DNA from: Cellvibrionales bacterium
GTDB lineage: Bacteria; Pseudomonadota; Gammaproteobacteria; Pseudomonadales; JAHEIH01
Direction: 5' to 3'
Assembly: GCA_024639455.1 (NCBI GenBank)
Contig: JAHEIH010000027.1
Coordinates: forward strand, 1 to 64,000
Length of the DNA: 64,000 nt
The stretch's first letter is position 1; each line of letters begins with the position of its first letter. This document shows positions 1-9,017 of this stretch, piece after piece. Made by a program: the position numbers and the translations under genes. The notes under the pieces were generated by a model that was not told the DNA's origin, made no database searches, and worked only from the letters and a program-made list of their open reading frames with translations.

Positions 1-932
1 CCTGAACCGTCAGCCAGATCATATGAACACTCATAAACGCGCACGTAGTCAACAACCAGATCGCCTTCACCTGTGTCGACTTCACCCGCCAAGGTACCAC
101 CAACGGCCAAGTTCAACAGTAAGTGGAAGTCTGTATTGAATGGCGCTGAACCCGGTGCTTTAACGTATTCGCCAGTCGCTTCGTCGAAGTACACGCTGTA
201 GTAAGTGTCAGAGGTGACGGTTTTGAAGTGAACGCCGTCCACCATCCAGCGGATTTCGTTTTCTTCCCACTCAATAGAATAAGTGTGGAAGTCACCTGAG
301 GCGTCAACGTCTTGCTGAGTAGTTGACAACTGATTCAGCGGCCACTGGAAACCATGGTGCAGTGTACCTGCCATGACAGCATTATCGGTACCTTGATTGA
401 CCGCTTCCATGATATCGATTTCGCCGCTAGACGCCCAAGTACCGTAGGGCGACTCAGAGGGCAGCATCCAGAATGCTGACCACAAGCCTTGGCCAGCGGG
501 CGCTTTAATACGAGCTTCAACACGGCCGTATTTAAAATCAAATTTACCCAGTGAACGCATACGCGCAGATGTGTAATTGAAACCATCCACAGGAGCACCA
601 TCAACTTCAGGCACTTCTGCTTTAGCAGAAATTACGAGGTTGCCATCAGCCACAGTAGCGTTCTGTTCCGTGTACCACTGTTGTTCGTTGTTGCCCCAAC
701 GCTCCAGGCCTTCGTCAGCACCTTCACCGTATTGGAATCCCCAGTTAGACGTATCGATAGCAGTGCCATCAAATTCGTCACTCCAAACCAGGCGCCACTC
801 TTCCTGTGGTTCAGGATAAAATGGCTCAACCACCGCAGAGGTTTTGGTCTCCCCACCGCCGCCACAGCCTCCGAGTAGAGCTATAGCAATACCACCAGCA
901 ATGGGCAGCATTTTGTTGTATCGATTAATCAT
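1..932 (-). CDS. GH16 beta-glucanase (laminarinase-like) lipoprotein, 3' end beyond window
   Basis: The frame is open from an ATG at 932 to the window edge (about 310 residues). It begins with a lipoprotein signal ending in LLGGC (Cys23) followed by a glycine stretch, so the enzyme is probably anchored in the outer membrane. The GH16 domain runs from about residue 45 to 302. The catalytic motif GEIDIME is at residues 170-176, giving nucleophile E171, assisting D173 and acid/base E176; the WGNNEQQWY segment near residue 79 is typical of laminarinases. The domain closes with VDYVRVYEC and the chain continues (YDLADGSG), so a carbohydrate-binding domain probably follows outside the window. It is the last gene seen of the minus-strand beta-glucan locus. 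Endo-1,3-beta-glucanase activity is inferred from family and neighbours; other GH16 specificities remain possible. Confidence 0.9.
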   Translation of the reverse strand, partial: MINRYNKMLPIAGGIAIALLGGCGGGGETKTSAVVEPFYPEPQEEWRLVWSDEFDGTAIDTSNWGFQYGEGADEGLERWGNNEQQWYTEQNATVADGNLVISAKAEVPEVDGAPVDGFNYTSARMRSLGKFDFKYGRVEARIKAPAGQGLWSAFWMLPSESPYGTWASSGEIDIMEAVNQGTDNAVMAGTLHHGFQWPLNQLSTTQQDVDASGDFHTYSIEWEENEIRWMVDGVHFKTVTSDTYYSVYFDEATGEYVKAPGSAPFNTDFHLLLNLAVGGTLAGEVDTGEGDLVVDYVRVYECSYDLADGS

Positions 933-1124
933 CGCAGTCCTCGTAGTTTTTATGTATACAAACTCGTAGGCTAGTTATTTCACATAGCGTGGCGTCAAGG
1001 TAGTCAAAAGCGATGTAATGGATTTTGAGTGAGATGAATTGGACAGCGTCGCCACCTCAACGATTTTTTCAACCTAACAAGCAGTTTTAACAAGGTTGAT
1101 ATTAGTGATTTTTCGCGACCGTTT

Positions 1125-2606
1125 TTAGAGGCCTAAATAGCGCTTCACAAAGGCTTCGTGGGGCACCATTTTGGCAACGCCCTGCTGTACCTGACGCTGA
1201 ATATTTCCCAAAAATGCCGCCAGTTCTTGGGACGACATATTGTCTACAATCGGGTGATATCCCTCTGGCTGAATACCCTGCCCCATCATCACCTGAATCC
1301 AAGAATTCTCGGCAAAGAAATCATCCTGTGGTTTGAAGACTTGACCACTCTCCTTAAACACCTGCAGGCGGTGCTGCAGCGTTTGTGGAATAGGCATGTT
1401 CGCCAAATACTCCCAGAAGGGCGTGTCACGGCGTTCGGTCACATGGTAGTGCAAGACGATGAAATCTCTAATCGCTAACACCTCGCGGCGGAGGCGGTCG
1501 TTGTAGTCCTGCACGACGCTGTCATCGATACCCTGGTTGGGGAACATCAACAGCAACCACATAATAGCTTGCTGAATCATGTGGATGCTGGTCGACTCCA
1601 TCGGCTCGATAAACCCGCTCGACAAGCCCACCGCCACGCAGTTTTTCACCCAATACTTTTGCCGCTGCCCGGTGGTGAACTTGATCACTCTTGGATCGGT
1701 ACGATGTGCACCCTCTACGTTGGCTAGCAGCGTCGCCGTAGCCTCATCCTCAGACACGTAGCGATCGCAGAACACAACACCATTACCGGTACGGTGCTGT
1801 AACGGGATACGCCACTGCCAACCAAAATCATGGGCGATTGCCTTTGTGTAGGGGCGCGGTGATTCGGTGGCATCGGTTTGCAGCGCAACAGCACGATTGC
1901 AAGGCAAATAGTGAGACCAGTCGTCAAAACCGGCCGTCATCGTTTGCTCGATAAGCATCCCCTTAAAGCCAGTACAGTCGATGAAAAGATCGCCCTCTAC
2001 ACGCTGACCATCGGCGAGCAGCAAGGCTTCGATGTAACCGTTATCCGAGCGAGTGACTACCTGATCTATCGTCCCCTCAACCCTAACCGCACCGTGTTTT
2101 TCAGCCACACCACGCAAAAACTTGGCGTATAAACCGGCGTCCAAGTGGTAGGCGTAGTTAAGTCGAGTATCCGACAACAAATTGAATTTTTGTTGCTCAG
2201 CAGTTTTAAGCTCTAGACAGTATTCACCGTACTCTGCCGCCATGCCCTCCCGCCGCCCGCGCAGCCAGAAGTGTTGAAAGCCCGCGGCCCAGCAACCTTG
2301 GCCTGTATCACCAAAGGAGTGGAAATACGTTGTGTCTCGATTCTTCCAACCATCAAACTCGATACCTAGTTTGAAGGTCCCCATGGTGGCCTTAAGAAAC
2401 TCCGGTTCGGCGATTTTAAGCAGACGATGGAAAGTCAAGATCGAAGGCACCGTTGCCTCGCCAACACCCACGGTCGGTATGTCATCGGATTCCACCAGCG
2501 TGACGTTAATACGCTTACCAAAGGTAGCCGCCATCGCGGCAGCCGCCATCCAACCGGCGGTGCCACCGCCAGCGATAACAACACGGCGAATACCCTCTGC
2601 AGACAT
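1125..2606 (-). CDS. Flavin-dependent tryptophan-halogenase family protein (copy 1)
   Basis: The 493-residue protein belongs to the Trp_halogenase family (PF04820). Visible motifs are the FAD-binding GGGTAGW near residue 13, the catalytic lysine K79 in GTFKLG, the halogenase signature WQWRIP at 263-268, and E337 in PMEST, the equivalent of the catalytic glutamate of PrnA/RebH. All residues needed for HOCl-type chemistry appear present. The ATG at 2606 is preferred to an upstream GTG at 2612 because AGGAG sits five bases before it. The gene follows the cupin gene by eight bases and is the last of the receptor-linked accessory genes before the GH16 lipoprotein. No flavin reductase partner is in the window. 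Proteins like this beside TonB receptors have no established substrate; free-tryptophan halogenation is not implied. Confidence 0.88.
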   Translation of the reverse strand: MSAEGIRRVVIAGGGTAGWMAAAAMAATFGKRINVTLVESDDIPTVGVGEATVPSILTFHRLLKIAEPEFLKATMGTFKLGIEFDGWKNRDTTYFHSFGDTGQGCWAAGFQHFWLRGRREGMAAEYGEYCLELKTAEQQKFNLLSDTRLNYAYHLDAGLYAKFLRGVAEKHGAVRVEGTIDQVVTRSDNGYIEALLLADGQRVEGDLFIDCTGFKGMLIEQTMTAGFDDWSHYLPCNRAVALQTDATESPRPYTKAIAHDFGWQWRIPLQHRTGNGVVFCDRYVSEDEATATLLANVEGAHRTDPRVIKFTTGQRQKYWVKNCVAVGLSSGFIEPMESTSIHMIQQAIMWLLLMFPNQGIDDSVVQDYNDRLRREVLAIRDFIVLHYHVTERRDTPFWEYLANMPIPQTLQHRLQVFKESGQVFKPQDDFFAENSWIQVMMGQGIQPEGYHPIVDNMSSQELAAFLGNIQRQVQQGVAKMVPHEAFVKRYLGL

Positions 2607-2614
2607 GACCACTC

Positions 2615-3598
2615 CTACTTCAATTGATTTTGTAACTCTGCGCGAATTTGCCGCGCGATACGCTCATCCAGTTCACCCAGCTTGCCCTGCGCAGCCTCGG
2701 GTATATGGCTTAGGTCAGCCTCTCCAAACACATAGTATTCAAAGTGTGCCCGCCAAGCGTCGCGCTGCACTTTGGGCAGATGACGAAGACTCATCAAGGC
2801 GTGGTTCAACACCGCCGCTGGCGGCCCCATATAGGCAGGCTCTTCGCGCCACCAAAAATTCACTAGGGCATTAACCTCGTCTAAGGCCTCAACGTTGTGC
2901 CACCACATACTAGGTACGAACAGTGCGTCCCCAGGTTCCAACTCTGCCACCAACGCATATTTTTCAGCTTCACGATAACGCGGAAAACGCAGGTAGTCTG
3001 GCTCTGCAATATCCACCGAACTCACGGTTTGCCCCGCCGGTGTGAGATCCATTTGGTGGATGTAGAGGTTGGCAATTTGCTCAGGTGGGAACAGCGTAAA
3101 GCGCCGCTTGCCCATGGCACAGCAGGCGATATTACTCGGTACATCAAAGTGAGCCGGCACGGTGCTGCGATTGCCAATCCACAAACTTTGAACCGGCTGA
3201 CGCTCACCCATAGGGAGTGCATGCTGCTCGTTAAAGCCATCGAGACAGCGATCAGTGGCGGTAGAACCCACGTAGAGGGTATCGCTTAGACCACGCTGTA
3301 AATCGCGTAAAACCTCGCCAAGATCACTTTTTAATTTTTTAAAATTGTACTGCGTGCCGCTTTCATCATAGAAGAAACGCGCCGCTGGCTCGTGGCTATG
3401 GAACGCTAACACCGGTTGACCATTGTAACGCCCAATCAAATCGTCCAGTACAGCACTAGAACCCTCGCTAATGCACTGCTGTACTATCGGCCAATGCGCG
3501 ACAAAACCCTTTAACAATAGCGGGCGATCACTCAACACCAGTTGATCAACGGTTGCCACAGTAAAAGGCAGCGACGTGGGTTCCAGTAATGCGGCCAC
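2615..3598 (-). CDS. Cupin-like (JmjC/Cupin_8) 2-oxoglutarate/Fe(II) oxygenase family protein
   Basis: The 327-residue protein has the Cupin_8/JmjC fold signature. The iron-binding HxD is H150-F-D152, and the distal histidine is H234 in SMWWHN after the turn GDALFVPS. K165/R166 with the F-T-L-F-P strand follow as in FIH-type hydroxylases. The start codon is GTG at 3598, with GGGA six bases upstream lying across the SapC stop codon, so translation is probably coupled to SapC. This family includes protein and peptide hydroxylases as well as tRNA-modifying enzymes. In TonB receptor loci it commonly accompanies SapC and halogenase genes, but its substrate is not known. A hydroxylase acting on a protein or peptide made in the same locus is inference. 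Confidence 0.85.
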   Translation of the reverse strand: MAALLEPTSLPFTVATVDQLVLSDRPLLLKGFVAHWPIVQQCISEGSSAVLDDLIGRYNGQPVLAFHSHEPAARFFYDESGTQYNFKKLKSDLGEVLRDLQRGLSDTLYVGSTATDRCLDGFNEQHALPMGERQPVQSLWIGNRSTVPAHFDVPSNIACCAMGKRRFTLFPPEQIANLYIHQMDLTPAGQTVSSVDIAEPDYLRFPRYREAEKYALVAELEPGDALFVPSMWWHNVEALDEVNALVNFWWREEPAYMGPPAAVLNHALMSLRHLPKVQRDAWRAHFEYYVFGEADLSHIPEAAQGKLGELDERIARQIRAELQNQLK

Positions 3599-3601
3599 CG
3601 G

Positions 3602-4327
3602 CTATCCCAACTGATCGTTTTTACGCTGCACCAAGGCGCGTAATTGTGACATCGATGCCACCATCATATAGATCGGTAATAACAAGCTCTGCTGGTTTAA
3701 GCTATCCAACGCATCGCCGTCCAGCTGCTGCAATGCCAAGTCGTCAATCACGTAAAAGCCCGACAGCTGCACATGGCTGCCATCAGCTAGCGCAATATCG
3801 AGATCCATTGACTGCAATAACTGATGCTGCTCTAGCGCCGCGGTTAAAGCTTTGTTTTGGATACCGCCACTGTATACCGCTTCAAGTAGGTCAGACACCT
3901 TTTGCAGATAGTCACTGTAGCCACCATTGTCAGTAAAAATAGACACCCCCATCTCACCATTCACCCGGGGATGATCGACATCGATAGTCACCACACGTTT
4001 AGTTTCCGCCATGGGATCGTTGGGATCCTCTTGAAAACCCACCAAAAATGGCGCGCGCTGAATACTAGCGGGAATAAACGCCGCCTCCCAACCGCGGTCG
4101 GTTAGAAACAAGTTTTCACCTTGGCTAAGACCAAATAATGCCACTGGATGCAACTGTCCATCTTGCGGGTTTTTAAAAATCACGATGGGATACTGCGCCT
4201 GTACCTGACGAAATTCAAACGGATACGTCACGCCAAACATCACCGCATCGCCAAGGGCTGCACTGCGATCAGTGATGACACGCAAAGTCGCGTGGTCGAC
4301 ATTATTTAAAAGTTGATAGTTAGCCAT
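3602..4327 (-). CDS. SapC family protein
   Basis: The 241-residue protein matches the SapC family (PF07277). Typical features are an N-terminal segment with FGVTYPFEF and YPIVIFKN, the core LTDRGWEAAFIP at about 77-88, and a C-terminal helical part. No signal peptide or membrane segment is evident, so it is probably cytoplasmic. The family was named after an S-layer/antimicrobial peptide-resistance locus, but its molecular role is unproven. Here it lies between two halogenase genes and the cupin gene, with 8 bases to the gene before it and 3 to the gene after. That is the usual SapC-cupin-halogenase block found behind TonB receptors of glycan loci. Confidence 0.85.
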   Translation of the reverse strand: MANYQLLNNVDHATLRVITDRSAALGDAVMFGVTYPFEFRQVQAQYPIVIFKNPQDGQLHPVALFGLSQGENLFLTDRGWEAAFIPASIQRAPFLVGFQEDPNDPMAETKRVVTIDVDHPRVNGEMGVSIFTDNGGYSDYLQKVSDLLEAVYSGGIQNKALTAALEQHQLLQSMDLDIALADGSHVQLSGFYVIDDLALQQLDGDALDSLNQQSLLLPIYMMVASMSQLRALVQRKNDQLG

Positions 4328-4335
4328 GACGTTCC

Positions 4336-5892
4336 CTATGGTTTGGCCTGAGATACACGTGACACCACCTGCTCAAGCAAGAAACGGTTAGTCGGCAAAT
4401 GCTCTGACAGCTGTTTAATGGTGTTTATATTGTTAGTTATCAGTGTACTGGCTTGTTCGCGTAATGCTAGCGTTTGGCGGGTCACAAAATGACTTTCAGG
4501 CGGAGCAAAACCCATGCCGTAAAGCACATATTGATAACTGGCCGAAGGAAACATTTCCAAGGCCGCCGTGGCATCTTCGTGCCAAGGCGCACGACCTTGC
4601 CAGCGTTGCATAAGCTCTTGCAATGACGATGGAATAGAGCCTTGCTGACGATGGGCGAACCAGTAACTGTCTGTGCGCTGACTGAGCACGTAGTGTAGCT
4701 TCAAAAAATCAATAATTTGCAACCAGTGCTGGCGGAAAGCACGGTTATAACGCTCCGCCACTAAATCCATAGTGCTGCGGTCGCGAGGCAACTCACGACA
4801 TAGCATATCGGCCGCCATCTCCACCAAAACCAACGCCGTGGCCTCAAGCGGTTCAATAAAGCCGGCGGACATACCTATCGCCACACAATTACCGCACCAA
4901 AACTGTTGTCGGTAACCAGGATCAAACCTTATTTTACGGTACTCCAACTGCTCTGCTTCATTCGGCTGAAACCCTGCGTATTGCACCAAATACTCGCGTA
5001 AGGATCGCTCAATATCTGACTCGTCAGCGAAATCACTGCTGTAGACATGCCCAACCCCACGCCGGGTAGTGAGGCCAATGTCCCACACCCAACCTGCGGG
5101 CCTTGCTGTAGCAACGGTCGCGGATTGTATGGGAGCTTTATCGTCGACGTAAGGCACCTGCATCGCTAGGGCAGAATCGTTAAATAGATAGCGCTTAGCG
5201 CTGATCCATGGCACTTGAAAGTGCTGTTCAATCAGTAAGCCATGCAGCCCACTACAGTCAATGAACAAGTCGCCATGAATATTACCAACGCCCTCGGTGC
5301 GCAGGTACTCGATGTCACCGCCATTAGCAGCCACCTCATAAACTTCAGCACTAATGTATTTAACACCGTATTTGTCCACCGCATAACGCTTGAGCAACTC
5401 GATAAATTTACCGGCATTAAGGTGGTAGCCGTAACTCAGAACCCCAGCATACTCTGGGGTAGATAATTGCTTGGGTGCCAAATGACGATCGCACATGGCC
5501 GACTGAGGCGACACGACGTCGTCAAAACGGCCCTGAGATGGTTGCCAAAAATTGGCGATATTAATCTGCTGATAAGCATGCGGCTCGGTAAACGGGTGAT
5601 AGTAGTACTCGTCCTCATCACGCTGCCAATTAACGAACTTTGAACCCTGTTTAAAACTAGCCTCACAACAAGTGAGGAACTCATCTTCGCTGATGCCGAT
5701 TCGCTGCAGGGTTTGCCTCATGGAAGGCCACGTACCCTCACCCACGCCAATATTTTTTATATCCGGCGCTTCCACCAGGGTCACTGTCATGCCGGATGCT
5801 TGTAGATCAACGTTTGCAGCCAAGCGCGCAGCGCAAAGCCAGCCGGCAGCTCCACCACCTACAATCACAATATCTTTCAGCAACTTTGACAT
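4336..5892 (-). CDS. Flavin-dependent tryptophan-halogenase family protein (copy 2)
   Basis: The 518-residue Trp_halogenase family protein has FAD motif GGGAAGW at about residue 12 and catalytic lysine K81 in ASFKQG. The conserved glutamate is in EPLEAT. The signature reads WVWDIG rather than WxWxIP, so the usual proline is a glycine. It belongs to a different subgroup from copies 1 and 3, which resemble each other more closely (SFKLG/TFKLG, WQWRIP). The ATG at 5892 is chosen over an upstream ATG at 5913 because GGAAGG stands five bases before it. An intrinsic terminator separates it from the TonB receptor gene upstream. SapC follows after eight bases. Substrate unknown. Confidence 0.87.
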   Translation of the reverse strand: MSKLLKDIVIVGGGAAGWLCAARLAANVDLQASGMTVTLVEAPDIKNIGVGEGTWPSMRQTLQRIGISEDEFLTCCEASFKQGSKFVNWQRDEDEYYYHPFTEPHAYQQINIANFWQPSQGRFDDVVSPQSAMCDRHLAPKQLSTPEYAGVLSYGYHLNAGKFIELLKRYAVDKYGVKYISAEVYEVAANGGDIEYLRTEGVGNIHGDLFIDCSGLHGLLIEQHFQVPWISAKRYLFNDSALAMQVPYVDDKAPIQSATVATARPAGWVWDIGLTTRRGVGHVYSSDFADESDIERSLREYLVQYAGFQPNEAEQLEYRKIRFDPGYRQQFWCGNCVAIGMSAGFIEPLEATALVLVEMAADMLCRELPRDRSTMDLVAERYNRAFRQHWLQIIDFLKLHYVLSQRTDSYWFAHRQQGSIPSSLQELMQRWQGRAPWHEDATAALEMFPSASYQYVLYGMGFAPPESHFVTRQTLALREQASTLITNNINTIKQLSEHLPTNRFLLEQVVSRVSQAKP

Positions 5893-5904
5893 TTTTACCT
5901 TCCA

Positions 5905-5931
5905 AATAAACAAAAACCGCCAGTGGCGGTT
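5905..5931 (-). terminator. Intrinsic terminator between TonB receptor and halogenase copy 2
   Basis: On the minus strand AACCGCC-ACT-GGCGGTT forms a perfect seven-pair stem (5915-5931) followed by a T-rich run (TTTGTTTATTT). It lies 26 bases past the receptor stop and ends just before the ribosome-binding site of the halogenase. Partial read-through would give high receptor and low halogenase expression. Confidence 0.75.
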
Positions 5932-5956
5932 CTTGTTATTAATGACCTACTAACAC

Positions 5957-8884
5957 CTAGAAGGTATAGCGTGCAGCAACATTGTAGCGAGGTCCACTCT
6001 GGCCAACGCCATAGAATTGCAACTCTGAACGACCGTACGTCTTAAAGGTTTCGTTGGTGAGGTTAATGGCCTCCAAAGAAACCGTAAGGTTCTCGGTCAC
6101 TTCATAGCTAGCGTTAGCATCCCACTGCTCATAAGCTTTGGTATACGAAGGCTTGGTAACACCACCATTGAAGAATGAGTCACGCCAGTTATACGCCAAG
6201 CGTACTTGAATACCGTGCTTATCGTAGTAAGCAATGAAGTTGCGAGTATCGCTCAAACCTGGCAATGCAAATTGCGCATCGTCGGAGTAGCGATTAAACA
6301 CCGCTGAACCATCAGCAAACGTAGCGTTGGCAATAAAACCAAAGCCGGTCTCACCGAAATCGTGCTGTATCGCCACCTCGAAGCCGTCAATCGAAGCTTC
6401 TTGGTCTGAGTTGATACGGGTATCTACATCGAAATAAGCAGGATCATCTCGACCAGGGACACCAGAGATCACTTCGTTGACAGCGTCAACACCGGGTTGA
6501 TCGGCAAAGTTAGTGAAAATAAATTCACGAATCTGCGTATTGGTAGCTGTAGCACCCAAAGCGGCTACCGCATCGGCGTACAAGGGGCCAAGTGCAGGGT
6601 GAGCCAGACCGGGGAACAGCACAACATCTTCAGCTTCGGCAGAGGTAACGAAGTTAACAACGTCTTTCTTGAACCAACCCGCTGACATATAGCTGGTCTC
6701 GCCGTAGTACCACTCCAACGACACATCAAAGTTTTTAGACTCGTGTGGCAACAAACCAGGGTTACCGACTGAACCATCAGCAATATGAGTACCCTCGGTG
6801 ACACGCAGGATATTACCGATAGCCAAGTTACCGCGCAGGTCGCCATAGCTTGAGCGAGCAATGGTTTCACTGTAAGCCGCACGCAATTTAACGTCATCGG
6901 TCAACTCCATATCGAAGTCAACACTAGGTAAGAATACGTCATAATCACCGGTCAACTCAGAGGGAATCAACACATCGGCTTCTTCGGCAACGAATTCGTT
7001 AGTCGAACTCCAGTTAATCGCGGTATAGCTTACTGACTCCGCGCTTGAAGTCACATCGGTTTGCTCGTAGCGTACACCGAAGTTCATATTAGCAGGGCGA
7101 TCCATGATCTCACCGCTTGCGGTGAAGTTAACATAAAAGGCCTGCGAATCTTCAGCGAAACGGTTACCAAATCCTGGGTCGCTATCGGCACAGAAACCCG
7201 TGCCACAATCACCACCGGCAAAAGCAGTCGACAAATGCATGGGGTTCGATTCAGGTAAGTTCTGCAGGAATTCACCACGCTTGGCCACTTCTTCCATATT
7301 GAACATAAAGAAGTTATTAGCAACCGCCGCACCAGAAGCAAATTGGTCGAATACACCTGTGAGTGAGGCAGGGGTCAACAAATCAGACAATGAACCGTAG
7401 GCCGATGCCTGACTCTTACCCCAGCTATTACGCTGAACAATACTGCCAGACTCGAAGTTGTCGACTTCGGTCATCGAGAAACCGAAATCAATGCTAGCGT
7501 TATCGTTGAATTCAAACTTACCGCTAAACTGCGCCTGTTCGATGTCCATTCGCGCCCAGCTGTTGCCGAACACACTACCGGTGATCATCATATCATCGGG
7601 CGACAGCGGATCGCTCAGATCGGTAGTCAACACAGGGATATCGCCGGTGTAATCTACAAAAGCGCCACGACGCTCAAAGGTGGCGATAGATAAGTTAGCA
7701 GAGCTTCCGTATGGACTATTGGGATCACGAGTGGCTTGCGAATCGTGGTAGTCGACGGTAAATGTCCATTGGTCAGTAGGGGCCCACTCCAGGTTAACAC
7801 CCAACGACTTGGTCACGTTGACCGATGAGTCGAGACCTGCACCCATGGGGAAATCAGGGTTGTTATTGGTTTCACCGTAAGTTAAAGGTGATACCACCGG
7901 GCCGTCACCGCTGCTATATGAGCCAATTTGGCCGGTAGGACCGAACCACGCTGACAAGTTATTGTAGCGGTGATCTAATTCAAGCTTGGCATAGGTGTAG
8001 TCCAAGGTTGCCGTCAATGTTTCCGAAGGCGCCCACTGGAAGACGACGTGACCGTTGGTGCGAGTGCGCTCCCACTCGTCCAAGGTGTAAATAATTTGCT
8101 GCGGCAAACCAACAATAGCGTCCGCGGCAGGTAAATTGCTGTTGTTACCATTATCGGCAATATTGGCTCCGGGGCGCTCCAACCATTCAGTATTGCTTGA
8201 AGACGCCTGTCCATTATTACGCTCTTGAACAGAACCAGTAATAGCAACACCGATGGTATCATCAGCGAAGGTATTGCTGAACACACCTGAGAACTCAGGT
8301 GTAAATGAATCACCAGTAATAGTAGAAGTATCGTTCATCGCTTTGACGCCAATACTTGCTTTCATACCTGGGTCATCTAAAGGTCGAAGGGTTTTGATGT
8401 TGATGGTTGCACCAATGCCGCCGGTTGGCACATTAGCCTTACCCGTTTTGTAAACTTCAACGCCTGCAACGCCTTCTGAGGCCAAATCACCAAAGTCAAA
8501 CGAACGTCCGAAGCCGCTGTGGGTTGGCATTTGACGACCATTTAAGGTCACCAAGTTAAAGTCAGAACCGAAACCACGAACAGTCACACGCGCACCTTCA
8601 CCGCGTTGACGATCGATCGCCACACCGGTGATACGCTGGAGAGATTCTGCCAAGTTTGTGTCAGGGAATTTACCCATATCTTCTGCGGTGATGGCATCGA
8701 CGACACCGATAGAGTCACGCTTGGTGTCCATCGCTTTTTTCAAACTAGAGCGAATACCGGTGACAACAACCTCTTCCATGACCTGCTCTTCTTGGGCAAA
8801 GGCAGGTGCAACAGGAAGTGCAGCACCGATAGCGAGAGACAAGCCAGCAGCTATCTTCGTTTTGTAAAACTGGTGTTTAGGCAT
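5957..8884 (-). CDS. TonB-dependent receptor (beta-glucan locus)
   Basis: The 975-residue outer-membrane receptor resembles the large TonB-Xanth-Caul class (TIGR01782). After a signal peptide ending APAFA at about residue 30 comes a TonB-box-like segment EEVVVTGIR, then a plug domain with the usual GVAIDRQRGEGARVTVRGFG-type motif, and a long beta-barrel. It ends in an aromatic residue (YTF), as barrel proteins do. The ATG at 8884 is preferred to an upstream ATG at 8926 because the signal peptide begins there. It lies downstream of GH3 and GH16 genes and upstream of halogenase/SapC/cupin genes. Import of laminarin-type oligosaccharides is the likely role, inferred from these neighbours. A 130-base gap before it holds direct repeats and probably its own promoter. 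Confidence 0.93.
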   Translation of the reverse strand: MPKHQFYKTKIAAGLSLAIGAALPVAPAFAQEEQVMEEVVVTGIRSSLKKAMDTKRDSIGVVDAITAEDMGKFPDTNLAESLQRITGVAIDRQRGEGARVTVRGFGSDFNLVTLNGRQMPTHSGFGRSFDFGDLASEGVAGVEVYKTGKANVPTGGIGATINIKTLRPLDDPGMKASIGVKAMNDTSTITGDSFTPEFSGVFSNTFADDTIGVAITGSVQERNNGQASSSNTEWLERPGANIADNGNNSNLPAADAIVGLPQQIIYTLDEWERTRTNGHVVFQWAPSETLTATLDYTYAKLELDHRYNNLSAWFGPTGQIGSYSSGDGPVVSPLTYGETNNNPDFPMGAGLDSSVNVTKSLGVNLEWAPTDQWTFTVDYHDSQATRDPNSPYGSSANLSIATFERRGAFVDYTGDIPVLTTDLSDPLSPDDMMITGSVFGNSWARMDIEQAQFSGKFEFNDNASIDFGFSMTEVDNFESGSIVQRNSWGKSQASAYGSLSDLLTPASLTGVFDQFASGAAVANNFFMFNMEEVAKRGEFLQNLPESNPMHLSTAFAGGDCGTGFCADSDPGFGNRFAEDSQAFYVNFTASGEIMDRPANMNFGVRYEQTDVTSSAESVSYTAINWSSTNEFVAEEADVLIPSELTGDYDVFLPSVDFDMELTDDVKLRAAYSETIARSSYGDLRGNLAIGNILRVTEGTHIADGSVGNPGLLPHESKNFDVSLEWYYGETSYMSAGWFKKDVVNFVTSAEAEDVVLFPGLAHPALGPLYADAVAALGATATNTQIREFIFTNFADQPGVDAVNEVISGVPGRDDPAYFDVDTRINSDQEASIDGFEVAIQHDFGETGFGFIANATFADGSAVFNRYSDDAQFALPGLSDTRNFIAYYDKHGIQVRLAYNWRDSFFNGGVTKPSYTKAYEQWDANASYEVTENLTVSLEAINLTNETFKTYGRSELQFYGVGQSGPRYNVAARYTF

Positions 8885-8940
8885 AACTGTAAAACCCTGA
8901 TAGTTAATTATTGAAATATCCGTCACCGTAATGTTGCATA

Positions 8941-9014
8941 GACGGTTTTAGAAAAATATCTAGATGAGATAAGTCGGTTTTGCCGCGCGACAAATGGGAC
9001 ATATCTCGACAAAT
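8941..9014 (-). promoter_or_regulatory. Putative control region of the TonB receptor with two pairs of direct repeats
   Basis: Upstream of the receptor ATG the octamer CGACAAAT (plus-strand sense) occurs at 8988-8995 and 9007-9014, 19 bases apart. G[AT]CGGTTTT occurs at 8941-8949 and 8973-8981, 32 bases or about three helical turns apart. LytTR-type regulators bind direct repeats of about 9 bp, and such a regulator is encoded upstream in the same locus, so these are candidate sites. The assignment is inference. Confidence 0.35.
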
Positions 9015-9017
9015 CAT

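Noticed and set aside
1069-1098. Inverted repeat TCAACCT/AGGTTGA between halogenase copy 1 and GH16
   Set aside because: The minus strand has an A-run after it rather than T residues, so a terminator is not supported.
2332-2874. 180-codon plus-strand frame across the halogenase-cupin junction
   Set aside because: It is opposite two well-supported genes and shows no domain or start site.
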